A DNA stretch of 64,000 bases, taken from Mesorhizobium sp. 65-26. Lineage in GTDB: Bacteria; Pseudomonadota; Alphaproteobacteria; Rhizobiales; Rhizobiaceae. The stretch lies in assembly GCA_001899205.1 (NCBI GenBank), contig MKVL01000010.1, forward strand, positions 988,738 to 1,052,737, given 5' to 3'. The position numbers were made by a program, and so were the translations under genes. Under the pieces are notes generated by a model that saw only the letters and a program-made list of their open reading frames with translations, did no database searches and was not told the DNA's origin. This document shows positions 43,493 to 51,803 of this stretch, piece by piece (within the stretch, counting starts at the first letter, position 1; every line of letters begins with the position of its first letter).

Positions 43493-44014
43493 TCAGGCCT
43501 CCAGCGCGCGCCTGTAATAGCGGACCGCCTTCTTGCCGCCATGGATGACGGCCTCGCCGACCTCCGCGAAGCCGAGCGCCGCATGGAAGGCGTCGGAGAC
43601 GGGATTGGGTGGGTCGGCATTGACCTCGCAGGTGACGATGACGTGACCTTCGCGCCGTGCGTGGTCGAACAGGTCCTCGTAGAGGCGTCGCGCATGGCCG
43701 AGGCCACGGGCTCGCGCCGCGACGACGACACGGTCGACATAGACGAAGCGAGGGTAGCGTTCGCGGAACCAGAGGAAATTCGGGCTGTCGTAGGACGCAT
43801 CCTGATCGAACGTCATGATGAAGGCCTCGGCGTCGCCGATGCATCTGGCATGAAACGACTGGCCGATCAGGAACGACAGCCTCTCCGGCTCCAGCCAGGA
43901 GAGTTCTGCGGCGTGCTCATTGTTGAGCGCCAGGATGGCGGGCTCTTCGCCCGGTTCGACGCGCCTGATGGGGGCCGTGGTCGCGCTTTGCCCGCTCATG
44001 CCTTGGCCGCTCAT
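43493..44014 (-). CDS. GNAT family N-acetyltransferase
   Basis: The 173-residue protein has the GNAT core: VYVDRVVVAARARGLGHARRLYEDLFDHAR (about 91-120), where RARGLGHARRL is the acetyl-CoA loop, and a C-terminal VSDAFHAALGFAEVGE. The substrate is unknown. The start could be ATG 44014 or the in-frame ATG 43999. At 44014 it overlaps the stop of cutC by four bases (ATGA), so the two are co-translated. Confidence 0.82.
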   Translation of the reverse strand: MSGQGMSGQSATTAPIRRVEPGEEPAILALNNEHAAELSWLEPERLSFLIGQSFHARCIGDAEAFIMTFDQDASYDSPNFLWFRERYPRFVYVDRVVVAARARGLGHARRLYEDLFDHARREGHVIVTCEVNADPPNPVSDAFHAALGFAEVGEAVIHGGKKAVRYYRRALEA

Positions 44015-44775
44015 GCTTTGGCAGCCGCGATGGTCGCGGCCACGCGGGCCGTGTCGGTCAGCGTGTTGCGGTATTCCCGGTCGAGGTCGGAGCCGCCCAT
44101 GCCCACCTTGGGATTGCGATAGTCCATCGCGCTCGGTTCGTCCCTGAGGGCCGCGAAGTGCATTTCCTTCAGTCCGGTCCTGCGCCTGATGTCGGCGATG
44201 TTGTCGAGATCGAGGGCGCCACAGCCGAGCACGACGATCCGATCGCCGGCCTGGCGTACGAGCTCCGCGAGCAGGCCGGCGCCTTCGACGGCCGTATCGC
44301 GCTGGCCGCTGGTCAGCACGCGTCCCACGCCGGCGCGTATCAGAGCCTCCAGCGCTTCCGCCGGGTCGCGGGTCATGTCGAAGGCGCGGTGGCAGGTCAC
44401 GTTCAGCGAGCCCGCCGCGCGCGTCAGTTCCGCCATGCGCTCCTCGTCGATGGTGCCGTCGGCGCGCAGGCTGCCGAACACGACGCCGGCGACGCCCAGC
44501 TCGCGCAGCGCGGCGACGTCGGCGAGCATCGAGCGGTATTCGGTCTCGCTGTAGAGGAAGTCGCCGCCGCGCGGTCGCACCATCACATGGAAGGGAACCG
44601 TCGCAAGGTCCAGAGCGGCGCGCACCGTGCCGAGGCTGGGCGTGATGCCGCCCTCCAGCAGGCTGGCGCACAGTTCGACGCGATCGGCGCCGCCCGCCTG
44701 GGCGGCGAGCAGGCCGTCTATGCCTTCGACACAGATTTCGATCAGCGGTGGGCGAATTTGGGTCAAGGCGAACAT
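44011..44775 (-). CDS. cutC: Copper homeostasis protein CutC family
   Basis: The 254-residue TIM-barrel protein shows the CutC hallmarks: LIEICVEGIDGLLAAQAGGADRVELCASLLEGGITPS, VMVRPRGGDFLYSETE, and LTSGQRDTAVEG. CutC proteins have been linked to copper tolerance, though their biochemical role is unsettled. ATG 44775 gives the usual length; a longer in-frame start at 44865 is not supported. It is divergent from the AhpD-like gene across an operator-rich gap. Confidence 0.88.
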   Translation of the reverse strand: MFALTQIRPPLIEICVEGIDGLLAAQAGGADRVELCASLLEGGITPSLGTVRAALDLATVPFHVMVRPRGGDFLYSETEYRSMLADVAALRELGVAGVVFGSLRADGTIDEERMAELTRAAGSLNVTCHRAFDMTRDPAEALEALIRAGVGRVLTSGQRDTAVEGAGLLAELVRQAGDRIVVLGCGALDLDNIADIRRRTGLKEMHFAALRDEPSAMDYRNPKVGMGGSDLDREYRNTLTDTARVAATIAAAKA

Positions 44776-44872
44776 CCGGCAATGGCTGCGATTGCCAAGC
44801 CCTAGCATCAGGGCCGCGGCGGCGAAAGCGCCAACCGCTGACCGGCATATGGAGCAGGCCGCCACAGCTCGC

Positions 44873-44902
44873 TTGACATTCTTATAACCTGATGGTTATG
44901 AA
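44873..44902 (+). promoter_or_regulatory. Promoter of the AhpD-like gene
   Basis: TTGACA (44873-44878) is a perfect -35 element, with TATGAA (44897-44902) 18 bases later as -10. The first operator-like box (44884-44899) lies between and over them, as expected for repression. Confidence 0.65.
44884..44899. promoter_or_regulatory. Operator-like palindrome, box 1
   Basis: ATAACC-TGAT-GGTTAT is a perfect 6-bp inverted repeat around 4 bases, in the promoter spacer. The pattern resembles boxes bound by some ArsR-type repressors; which protein binds here is unknown, as no such regulator is adjacent. Confidence 0.6.
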
Positions 44903-44909
44903 TAAACCA

Positions 44910-44925
44910 ATAGCCTAATGGTTAT
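44910..44925. promoter_or_regulatory. Operator-like palindrome, box 2
   Basis: ATAGCC-TAAT-GGTTAT repeats box 1 with one mismatch in the arms, 26 bases further on, just downstream of the -10 element. Two boxes on the same face of the helix suggest cooperative binding. Confidence 0.55.
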
Positions 44926-45029
44926 GGTTTTTGGAGTTTCGACCCTTGGCGCGGCCGGGCGGATGGGCTGGAGTAGCCTTCGCGCATGGGGCGATCCGGC
45001 GAAGCAACCACATGCAAAGGAGACTGGTC

Positions 45030-45485
45030 ATGCAGGCAAGATTGAAGAACCCGTTCGCGCTCATCCCCGGCGCGTTGCCGGCGTTCCTGGCGATCGACAA
45101 GGCCACCGAGGCCGCCAACCTGCCTTACACGACGCGCAAGCTGGTGCATCTGCGCGCCAGCCAGATCAACGCCTGCAGCGTGTGTGTCGAAATGCATGCG
45201 CGCGAACTGAAGAAGGCCGGCGAAACGGATGAGCGCCTCTTCGCCGTGTCGGCCTGGCGCGAGACGCCGTATTTCACCGAGGCCGAGCGGGCGGCCCTGG
45301 CGCTGGCCGAGGCCGGGACGCGCCTCAGCGACCGCTCGGACGCCGTCTCCGACGCGGTGTGGGAGGAAGCCGCCCGCCACTATGACGAAAAGGAACTGGC
45401 GGCGCTGGTCATCCAGATCGCGCTGATCAATGCCTTCAACCGGCTCAACGCCACCACACGGCAGGTGGCCGGCGCCTGGGGATGA
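45030..45485 (+). CDS. Carboxymuconolactone decarboxylase / AhpD-like protein
   Basis: The 151-residue protein has the AhpD-type motif Cys49-x2-Cys52-x3-His56 (INACSVCVEMHARELKKAGE), which gives peroxide- or disulphide-reducing activity, in a helical CMD fold. ATG 45030 follows AAAGGAG; earlier in-frame starts at 44931 and 45012 precede that site. It is controlled by a strong promoter with two operator-like boxes, so it is probably an inducible stress or detoxification gene. No partner peroxiredoxin is adjacent. Confidence 0.87.
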   Translation: MQARLKNPFALIPGALPAFLAIDKATEAANLPYTTRKLVHLRASQINACSVCVEMHARELKKAGETDERLFAVSAWRETPYFTEAERAALALAEAGTRLSDRSDAVSDAVWEEAARHYDEKELAALVIQIALINAFNRLNATTRQVAGAWG

Positions 45486-45504
45486 AGGGCCGGTCCTGTT
45501 GCTG

Positions 45505-45939
45505 TTACTGGCGCAGGATCGTGTTCTTGGCGCCGTCCTCGACCTGGTCGATGACCAGCAGCTTCACCGGGTCGGCGCCGACATTGGTCGCCTGGTGCCA
45601 TTGCCCGATCATCTCGACGATGAAGTCGCCGGTCTTGTAGGTGTTGCTCTTGCCGGTCTCGACATTGGTCACCTGGAGCGTCCCGGTCTGGACATAGGCG
45701 TAGCGCGCAAAGGGGTGCTTGTGCACGGGCAGCGTTGCGCCCGGCGCGATCTCGTAGGTCGACACCAGCACCTGGACATTCTTCTGCGGCAGCACGATCG
45801 GCTGCCCGGAAGCCGTTTCGGTGCGCGAGGTGAGCGGCGTCACGACGACAGGCGCGGCGCCGCCGCTGTCCAGGGCCCAGGCCATGTTCACCGGTATCGC
45901 TGCCATGACCAGCAGCGCCGACATTTGCAATTTCCGCAT
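45505..45939 (-). CDS. Exported cupin domain protein
   Basis: The 144-residue protein has a signal peptide (MRKLQMSALLVMAAIPVNMA, cut near AWA) and one cupin barrel. Likely metal ligands are His residues in LPVHKHPFARYAYVQTG and in GQWHQATNVG. GGAGGAG precedes the ATG. It lies 84 bases after the ABC permease on the same strand and may be the end of that operon. Its substrate is not known. Confidence 0.8.
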   Translation of the reverse strand: MRKLQMSALLVMAAIPVNMAWALDSGGAAPVVVTPLTSRTETASGQPIVLPQKNVQVLVSTYEIAPGATLPVHKHPFARYAYVQTGTLQVTNVETGKSNTYKTGDFIVEMIGQWHQATNVGADPVKLLVIDQVEDGAKNTILRQ

Positions 45940-46023
45940 CTTTGCTCCTCCAAACCCGGCATCAGCATCGCGCGGCGAGGGCCGTCGCGCAAGCCGGAGG
46001 GAAGGTGCGGTCGAAGCTCTCCC

Positions 46024-46926
46024 CTAGGCCCGCATAGTTTCGCGCAAAGCGCCGCGCTCGCGCAGGAAGGGCAGGCCCAGAGTGACCAGGACGAGTGCTG
46101 CCGTGGCGATCTTCAGGTCGCTGGGCTGCAGGCCGAGCGAGAGCGCCAGCGACAGGAGCTGGTAGTAGACGACCGCGCCGACCACGGGGGCCAGCAATTG
46201 CCGCAGAACGGTGCGCCTGCCGGTCAGCGTTTCGCCGATGACCAGCGAGGCGAGGCCGTTGATGAGGATGCCGGTGCCCATGCCGACGTCGGCATAGCCC
46301 TGCAACTGCACGATCAGCGCACCGCCGAGCGCGGTGAGGCCCGACGCGATGCCGAGCCCTGCCACCGTATAGGCCCATGGATTGATGCCGAGCGAGGGAG
46401 CGAGTTCCGGATTGATGCCGATGACGCGCATGGCGGTGCCGGACTGGGTCATCAAGTACCAGCGCAACACCAGGAAGACGGCGCCGAGGATGATGGCGAA
46501 GGTCACGATCTGCAGGCCGACATTGGTCAGTATGTCGGGATTGATGCGGGCGAAGATGTTGTCCGTGCTGAACAGTGCGACGTTGGAACGCCCGAGCACG
46601 CGCATGTTGACGCTGTAGAGGCCGGTGAAGACGAGAATGCCCGACAGCAGCGGATTGATGCGGAAGCGCAGATGGATCAAAGCCGTCGCGGCGCCGGCGG
46701 CGACGCCCGTCAGCGCGCCGGCCACGGTGGCAAGCAGTGGCGTGTAGCCGGCCAGCAGGAATGCCGCGCAGACGCAGCCGCCGAGCGGGAAGGCTCCCTC
46801 GCTGGTCAGGTCCGGGAAGCTCAGCAACCGGAACGGAATCATGATGCCCAGCGCGATGAAGGAATAGATGAGGCTTTGCGAAAGCGTCACCGGCACCAGG
46901 TTCAGGAAGGCGTGGATCAGATCCAT
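46024..46926 (-). CDS. ABC transporter permease (BPD_transp_2, TrpX-linked type)
   Basis: The 300-residue protein has eight to nine membrane helices, with LLSFPDLTSEGAFPLGGCVCAAFL near the start and GLGIASGLTALGGALIVQLQGYADVGMGTGILINGLA in the second half, as in branched-amino-acid-type permeases paired with ABC_sub_bind proteins. Its ATG is 3 bases after the stop of the ATPase gene. It completes a three-part importer with the two preceding genes. Confidence 0.9.
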   Translation of the reverse strand: MDLIHAFLNLVPVTLSQSLIYSFIALGIMIPFRLLSFPDLTSEGAFPLGGCVCAAFLLAGYTPLLATVAGALTGVAAGAATALIHLRFRINPLLSGILVFTGLYSVNMRVLGRSNVALFSTDNIFARINPDILTNVGLQIVTFAIILGAVFLVLRWYLMTQSGTAMRVIGINPELAPSLGINPWAYTVAGLGIASGLTALGGALIVQLQGYADVGMGTGILINGLASLVIGETLTGRRTVLRQLLAPVVGAVVYYQLLSLALSLGLQPSDLKIATAALVLVTLGLPFLRERGALRETMRA

Positions 46927-46929
46927 CGG

Positions 46930-47760
46930 TCAGCTTTCCAGCAACATGCGATCGTTCTCGATCTTGAACTTGCGTGCGAGATCGGCGGGCGTCAGCGACG
47001 ACTTTTCGGCGCCGTGGATGTCGTCGCGCACGCGGCCGGCATCCATCATGATCAGGCGGTTTCCGGTCTCGATCGCCTGGCGCATGTTGTGCGTCACCAT
47101 CAGTGTGGTGAGCGCCTGTTCGGCCACGAGCCGCCGCGTCATGGCCATGACGAGGTCGGCGGTTCGTGGGTCGAGCGCGGCGGTATGCTCGTCGAGCAGC
47201 AGCAGCGCCGGCTTGGAGAGCGAAGCCATGACCAGGGAAAGCGCCTGGCGCTGGCCGCCCGAAAGCTGCGCCACCGGCGTAGAGAGGCGGTTCTCCATGC
47301 CGAGCTCCAGCCCGGCCAGCAGTTCGCGGTAACGCCTGCGGTTGGCCGCGTTCAGATTGAAGGCGAAGCCGTGGCCCTTGCCGCGCCGTTCGGCGAGAGC
47401 GAGGTTTTCCTCGATCGTCATTGCCGCCGCCGTTCCGATCATGGGATCCTGGAAGACGCGGGCGATCATGCCGGCGCGGCGATGGGCGGGCAGGCGGGTG
47501 ATGTCGCGGCCGTCCAGCGTGAGTGTGCCGGTGTCCGGCTCGATCGCTCCGGCGATGGTGTTGAGCAGCGTGGACTTGCCGGCGCCATTGCTGCCGATGA
47601 CGACGATGAAGTCGCCGCGGTCGACCGCGAGGTCGAGCCCGTCCAGGGCCGGGCGGGCGCTTGCCTGCCCGGCGTTGAATGTTTTCTTCAGGCCTTCGCA
47701 GGCGAGGAGGGGGGCGGCATGTGCCGGCCCCCGCGCGCTGGCGGCTACTTGAGGATCCAC
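46930..47760 (-). CDS. ABC transporter ATP-binding protein
   Basis: The 276-residue ATPase has Walker A GSNGAGKST, signature QLSGGQRQALSL and Walker B PALLLLDEHTAALDP. It starts with GTG 47760, which overlaps the end of the binding-protein gene by 16 bases. A later start is possible because the first 18 residues are poorly structured. It powers the importer made with the permease that follows. The substrate type of this family includes tryptophan and other aromatic or small peptides, so it stays open. Confidence 0.9.
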   Translation of the reverse strand: MDPQVAASARGPAHAAPLLACEGLKKTFNAGQASARPALDGLDLAVDRGDFIVVIGSNGAGKSTLLNTIAGAIEPDTGTLTLDGRDITRLPAHRRAGMIARVFQDPMIGTAAAMTIEENLALAERRGKGHGFAFNLNAANRRRYRELLAGLELGMENRLSTPVAQLSGGQRQALSLVMASLSKPALLLLDEHTAALDPRTADLVMAMTRRLVAEQALTTLMVTHNMRQAIETGNRLIMMDAGRVRDDIHGAEKSSLTPADLARKFKIENDRMLLES

Positions 47761-48719
47761 GGGCTGTCCTTGAGGGCATCCGGAACGCTCAGGCCCACCG
47801 CCGCAAGCCCCTTCGGGCTGACATAGGCTTCGAAATCGGCCTGCTGCGGCACGTAGGGCGCTATGTCCGCCGGCTTTTCGCCCTTCAGGATGCGGTTGGC
47901 GATGTCGGCGGCATGCTCTCCGTTCTTCAGGTAGGAGATGGCATGGAAGCCGGCGAGCTGGTCCTTCAGGTCGGGCGCGTAGACCGAGTTGAACAGCGGC
48001 AGCTTGATGCGCTGGGCCACCTGCGCCACCACCGGAACCGACGTCTGGACGATGTTGGACTGGATGAGGAAGATCGCGTCGACTTTGCCGGCGAAGCTCT
48101 GCACGCGCTGCGGCAGGTCGTTGGCATTGTCGACGGGCACGGCGACGACTTCGAGGCCGGCCTTTGCGGCCGCCTTGTTGATCAGCTCCATGTTGGAGGT
48201 GTCGTTGTCCTCGCCGGGATTGAACAGCGTGCCGACCTTCTTCACGCCGGGGATGACCTGCTTGAGATAGTCGAAGGAGGCGTCGAAGTTGGGCAGCATG
48301 GACGCGCCGGAGCTCCAGGCCGAGCCGTGCTGCCAGTTCGGGACGATGCCGGCCACGACCGGATCGACGACGGCGCCGAACACGATGGGGATCGACTTGT
48401 CGGTGATGCCGCGCACGGCGGCCTGGTTGAGGCCGGTGGTGATGGCGAAGATCATCGCCGGGTGCTGGGCCTCGACCTGCTGCAGAAGCTGCGGCACGAG
48501 CGTGCGGTCGAAATTGGCATGGCGGAATTCGTAGCGCACGTCCTTGCCGTCGGCGTAGCCGAGCTCGGCCATGCGCGTCTTGAAGCCCTGCGCGACCTCG
48601 TTGAGCGCGGGATGCTCACCGAAGCTGGCGATCTCGATCAGCTTGGGATCGGCCGAAGCCACTCCGGAAAACGCGACCAGCGCCACGGCCGCGAAAAGCC
48701 ATTTCATGCGTTTCATCAT
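47745..48719 (-). CDS. ABC transporter substrate-binding protein (PF04392 type)
   Basis: The 324-residue protein has a signal peptide (MMKRMKWLFAAVALVAFSGVASA) and the ABC_sub_bind fold: FKTRMAELGYADGKDVRYEFRHANFD, AITTGLNQAAVRGITDKSIPIVFGAVVDPVVAGIV and GVKKVGTLFNPGEDNDTSNM. It delivers an unknown ligand to the following ATPase/permease pair. GGAGGAGAGAG precedes the ATG pair. The dipeptidase-family gene is 26 bases upstream and is probably in the same transcript. Confidence 0.92.
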   Translation of the reverse strand: MMKRMKWLFAAVALVAFSGVASADPKLIEIASFGEHPALNEVAQGFKTRMAELGYADGKDVRYEFRHANFDRTLVPQLLQQVEAQHPAMIFAITTGLNQAAVRGITDKSIPIVFGAVVDPVVAGIVPNWQHGSAWSSGASMLPNFDASFDYLKQVIPGVKKVGTLFNPGEDNDTSNMELINKAAAKAGLEVVAVPVDNANDLPQRVQSFAGKVDAIFLIQSNIVQTSVPVVAQVAQRIKLPLFNSVYAPDLKDQLAGFHAISYLKNGEHAADIANRILKGEKPADIAPYVPQQADFEAYVSPKGLAAVGLSVPDALKDSPWILK

Positions 48720-48745
48720 TCTCTCTCCTCCTTGGGTGCGGGGCG

Positions 48746-49729
48746 CTATGCGCGCCAGTTCTGTTCGGCGACGCGAAGGAAATTCTCCCCCAGAATGCCG
48801 AGAATCGCGGTTTCGTCGTAACCGTGGCGGTCCAGCGCCTCGACCAGTTCCGGCAGCGCCTCCGGCTTGACGTCGGCCCAGGGTGGCCGGGGATAGCCGC
48901 GCAGGCCCATCATCGGGCCGGAATCGTAGAGCTTGGTCATGAAGGGCTGGTAGAAGACGGTGTCGAGGCCGAGGCCGACATGTTCGGCGCCGACGAGCTG
49001 GGCGATGTAGTCGATGTGACGCACGATCGCCGATACGCCGGAGGTGTTGTCGTCGGTGAGGAAGGCGCCGATGGAATTGATGCCGATCACGCCGCCACGG
49101 CGCGCCACGGCCTTGATCTGCGTGTCGTCGACATTGCGCTCGTGGTTCTTGAGGGCGCGCACGCTGGAGTGCGAGAAGATGACCGGCTTGCTCGACAGTT
49201 CGATGATGTCGAGCGAGGTGTTGATGCCGGCGTGGCTGGCGTCCAGCATCATGCCGACGCGGTTGGCCTCCGCGACGAAGGTGCGGCCGAGCATCGACAG
49301 GCCGGCATCGGACGGTTCGTGGCAGCCGTCGCCCAGGGGATTGCGGGTGTTGTAGGCCAGGATCATCCAGCGCACGCCAAGCCGGTACCAGCTGTCGATC
49401 ATCGCCGGCTCGTAGGCGGCAGGCCCCGCGCCTTGCAGGTGGAAGCTGAGCGCGGTCTTGCCGGAAGCCTTGGCGCGGCGGATATCGGCCACCGTGTCGA
49501 TGATCTCGAATTCATGCGAGCGCGCCTCGAACCAGCGCCGCTGCTGCGACAGGTGGCGAAGCGTCGGTTCGGGACGATCCCAGTCGGCGCCGATCGTCAG
49601 CGACAGGAAGGAGAAACCCGCCGCGCGGTAGCGGGCGAGCATGTCGGGGCCCTCGTCGAGGCACTCCGGCGTCCAGCCGACAGCGCTTTCCCAGACGATG
49701 GCCTTGTCGATAAGCGAAGCAGACGCCAT
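48746..49729 (-). CDS. Membrane dipeptidase (peptidase M19) family protein with altered metal site
   Basis: The 327-residue protein is a renal-dipeptidase-type barrel: MMLDASHAGINTS and PVIFSHSSVRALKNHERN carry the two later histidine ligands, and HVGLGLDTVF the late aspartate. The N-terminal HxD ligand pair is replaced by AIVWESAVGW, and the bridging Glu of the usual EGG motif by Gln in FHLQGAG. It may use a single metal or a changed reaction. It heads the ABC importer operon and is divergent from a LysR gene, so it may act on the imported compound. Confidence 0.82.
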   Translation of the reverse strand: MASASLIDKAIVWESAVGWTPECLDEGPDMLARYRAAGFSFLSLTIGADWDRPEPTLRHLSQQRRWFEARSHEFEIIDTVADIRRAKASGKTALSFHLQGAGPAAYEPAMIDSWYRLGVRWMILAYNTRNPLGDGCHEPSDAGLSMLGRTFVAEANRVGMMLDASHAGINTSLDIIELSSKPVIFSHSSVRALKNHERNVDDTQIKAVARRGGVIGINSIGAFLTDDNTSGVSAIVRHIDYIAQLVGAEHVGLGLDTVFYQPFMTKLYDSGPMMGLRGYPRPPWADVKPEALPELVEALDRHGYDETAILGILGENFLRVAEQNWRA

Positions 49730-49808
49730 CAGCAGTTTGTCCCGATCCTTATTGTGTCCGAGGTCACGCTACGGGACGAAACTGTCGTTGCACAATTGGC
49801 GACTATGG

Positions 49809-49840
49809 GTTTGATTGTTGCGAAACTGGAACAATCAAAC
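49809..49840. promoter_or_regulatory. 11-bp inverted repeat abutting the LysR start
   Basis: GTTTGATTGTT (49809-49819) and AACAATCAAAC (49830-49840) are perfect reverse complements around 10 bases. The repeat ends one base before the LysR ATG at 49842. A LysR-type operator for autoregulation and for control of the divergent M19/ABC operon is likely. Confidence 0.55.
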
Positions 49841-49841
49841 G

Positions 49842-50750
49842 ATGCGCAAGGCGGACCCTTCCGACCTGATGATCTTTGCCCGTGTCGTCGAGGCCGGCAG
49901 CTTCAGCCTTGCCGCCGAAAGGCTCGGATTACCCAAGTCGACGGTGTCTCGGCGCATTTCCGCGTTGGAAGCCGGACTGGGCGAGCGGCTCTTCCAACGC
50001 ACCACGCGCAGGATCGTGCTGACCGAAATGGGCCAGCGCATCCTTACCTCGGCGGAACAGATCGTCCACGAGGTCGAGGTGGTCACGGCGCTGGCGGAGG
50101 ACAGCCAGGTGACGCCGTCGGGCCGGCTGCGGGTCTCGATGCCGGGCGACCTGGCCTCCATCGCCTTCGCGCCGATGCTGGCGCAATTCGCGGTAAGCTA
50201 CCCCGCGGTTCAGCTGGATCTCGATTTGTCGCCCGACTATGTCGATGTGCTGGCCGACAGCTTCGACCTCGCCATACGAATCGGCGGCGAGGCGCTCGGC
50301 ATGCGACTGACCATGCGGCATCTCATCGATATCGGCATCAGCCTCTACGCCGCGCCGTCCTATGTTTCGGCATTTGGTGAGCCGGACACGCCGCAATCGC
50401 TGGCGCGGCACAGCATGCTGGTGCTGCACACCGGCGGCGAAACCGTTTCCTGGCGCCTGGAAAAGGAAGCGCAGGTGATGGCCGCCGACATGTCGGGCCG
50501 GCGTGTCTCGGCCAATTCCTACGACCTGCTGCTCAGGCTCGCTCGCGCGGGAGCGGGGATCGCGGCCTTGCCCGATATTTTCGCCGAGGCCCATATCGCC
50601 AGCGGCGAGTTGAAGCGCGTCCTGCCCGACTGGCGGCTGCCGCCGGCAATGGCGCGCGCGGTTTTCCCCAGCCGCAAGCTGATGCCGCGCAAGACGCGGG
50701 TGTTCCTCGACGAATTGCTGAGCTTCCTAAAGCCGCGGCCGCTTCGCTAG
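49842..50750 (+). CDS. LysR family transcriptional regulator
   Basis: The 302-residue protein has the LysR winged helix (DLMIFARVVEAGSFSLAAERLGLPKSTVSRRISALEAGLGERLF, about 8-51) and a two-lobed ligand domain (RLRVSMPGDLASIAFAPMLAQF onward). ATG 49842 is used; a TTG at 49815 would put part of the 11-bp palindrome inside the coding region. It is divergent from the M19 dipeptidase and ABC importer genes, which it probably regulates. Confidence 0.9.
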   Translation: MRKADPSDLMIFARVVEAGSFSLAAERLGLPKSTVSRRISALEAGLGERLFQRTTRRIVLTEMGQRILTSAEQIVHEVEVVTALAEDSQVTPSGRLRVSMPGDLASIAFAPMLAQFAVSYPAVQLDLDLSPDYVDVLADSFDLAIRIGGEALGMRLTMRHLIDIGISLYAAPSYVSAFGEPDTPQSLARHSMLVLHTGGETVSWRLEKEAQVMAADMSGRRVSANSYDLLLRLARAGAGIAALPDIFAEAHIASGELKRVLPDWRLPPAMARAVFPSRKLMPRKTRVFLDELLSFLKPRPLR

Positions 50751-50883
50751 GGCAGGTTGGGAGGACGATGAAGCCGTTTTTGACGCGACGGCAGGCTGTT
50801 GGGTCACTGGCGCCGCATTGCGCCAGCGAACGAACGCGTGGCTTCTAGCCAAGCGCAAATTCGCCATAAGTATCTGAAAAATT

Positions 50884-50958
50884 TGGCTCCCCGGGCCGGA
50901 TTCGAACCAGCGACCAACCGGTTAACAGCCGGTTGCTCTACCACTGAGCTACCGGGGA
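50884..50958 (-). tRNA. tRNA-Asn (GTT)
   Basis: Read on the minus strand the 75 bases fold into a complete cloverleaf. The acceptor arm is TCCCCGG/CCGGGGA with discriminator G and an encoded CCA. The D-arm contains AGCTCAGTGGTAGAGC, the anticodon loop is CTGTTAA, and the T-arm contains GGTTCGAATCC. The anticodon GTT reads asparagine codons. Confidence 0.97.
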
Positions 50959-51167
50959 ACAGCGCTCTTGTGTGAACGGCGCTGCCTATAGCAAACAGTT
51001 TTCGGCTTTGCAAAGTGGCATTTCGGTTTTTGGTGGTTTTTTCCGCGGGGCTTCCTCGCAATCGCGGCCAGGCGTTCTCATATAGCCGTCTACGAGACAG
51101 CCGAGGGCCGGAAATGCGGCATCCTTGGCGGTGTTCGCAAGACAGCGCAACGGGATCATTTTTGCGA

Positions 51168-51422
51168 ATGATGGCAGCAGAGAATACCGGACGGCGCAAA
51201 CTCTCGATCTTCGGACGCGAAATCACAATGCCGCGCTCGCGCGCGGCGCGAATCGCGATCGGCGTGATCCTCACCATTGGCGGTATTCTCGGCTTTCTGC
51301 CGATTCTTGGCTTCTGGATGGTTCCGCTCGGACTTCTCGTCCTCTCCTATGAATTCGCCCTGGTCCGGCGCCACCGGCGGCGGTTCGTCGTCTGGTGGGA
51401 GCGGCGGCGCAAGCCGGACTGA
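51168..51422 (+). CDS. Small membrane protein of unknown function
   Basis: The roughly 84-residue product has two hydrophobic segments (AARIAIGVILTIGGILGFLP and FWMVPLGLLVLSYEFALV) and a very basic C-terminus (RRHRRRFVVWWERRRK). I do not recognise a named family, although similar PGPGW-like small proteins occur in Rhizobiales. The start is uncertain: ATG 51168, 51171 or 51228 would all fit. It lies alone between two tRNA genes. Confidence 0.6.
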   Translation: MMAAENTGRRKLSIFGREITMPRSRAARIAIGVILTIGGILGFLPILGFWMVPLGLLVLSYEFALVRRHRRRFVVWWERRRKPD

Positions 51423-51640
51423 CCGCGACAGAGGAGGCCGGCTGTATATCCGGCAGGCGGGCCGTATTGGGGCGGGGAGAGCATCGCCGCTTCGCCATTT
51501 TGATTTGGTCGCGCCTGCGGGAGCCCTGGTTGGGTCCAACTGCAACGAGGAGGTGGAAAGCGTGGCGAACACGCGCAGGCCGCTTGACGGCATTTGGCGC
51601 GCAACCTATTGGAACCCGTGTGGAACGCCGGGAGCGATGA

Positions 51641-51714
51641 GGCCTCGTGGCGGAATGGTTACGCAGAGGACTGCAAATCCTTGCATCCCGGTTCGATTCC
51701 GGGCGAGGCCTCCA
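51641..51714 (+). tRNA. tRNA-Cys (GCA)
   Basis: The 74 bases form a cloverleaf with acceptor GGCCTCG/CGAGGCC, discriminator T and an encoded CCA. The anticodon loop is CTGCAAA, giving anticodon GCA for cysteine, and the T-arm contains GGTTCGATTCC. Confidence 0.97.
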
Positions 51715-51803
51715 ATCCCAGGCTCCCGCGCGCCAGCGCGTGGGCACGACGTTCCGGTTGCAATAGGCCGCGAATCTGGCGCGGCAAGCGGAATGGTTTG
51801 AGC

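Noticed and set aside
45962-47779. A 605-codon minus-strand frame across the ABC permease and ATPase
   Set aside because: It is out of frame with both genes and is Arg/Pro-rich without motif.
45430-47826. A 798-codon plus-strand frame opposite the cupin and ABC genes
   Set aside because: The Gln/Arg/Asp-rich product is typical of antisense reading, and the ABC genes have complete motifs.
50884-51714. The two tRNA genes as possible integration sites for a mobile island
   Set aside because: No integrase, no repeated tRNA 3' end and no change in gene type is visible on either side.
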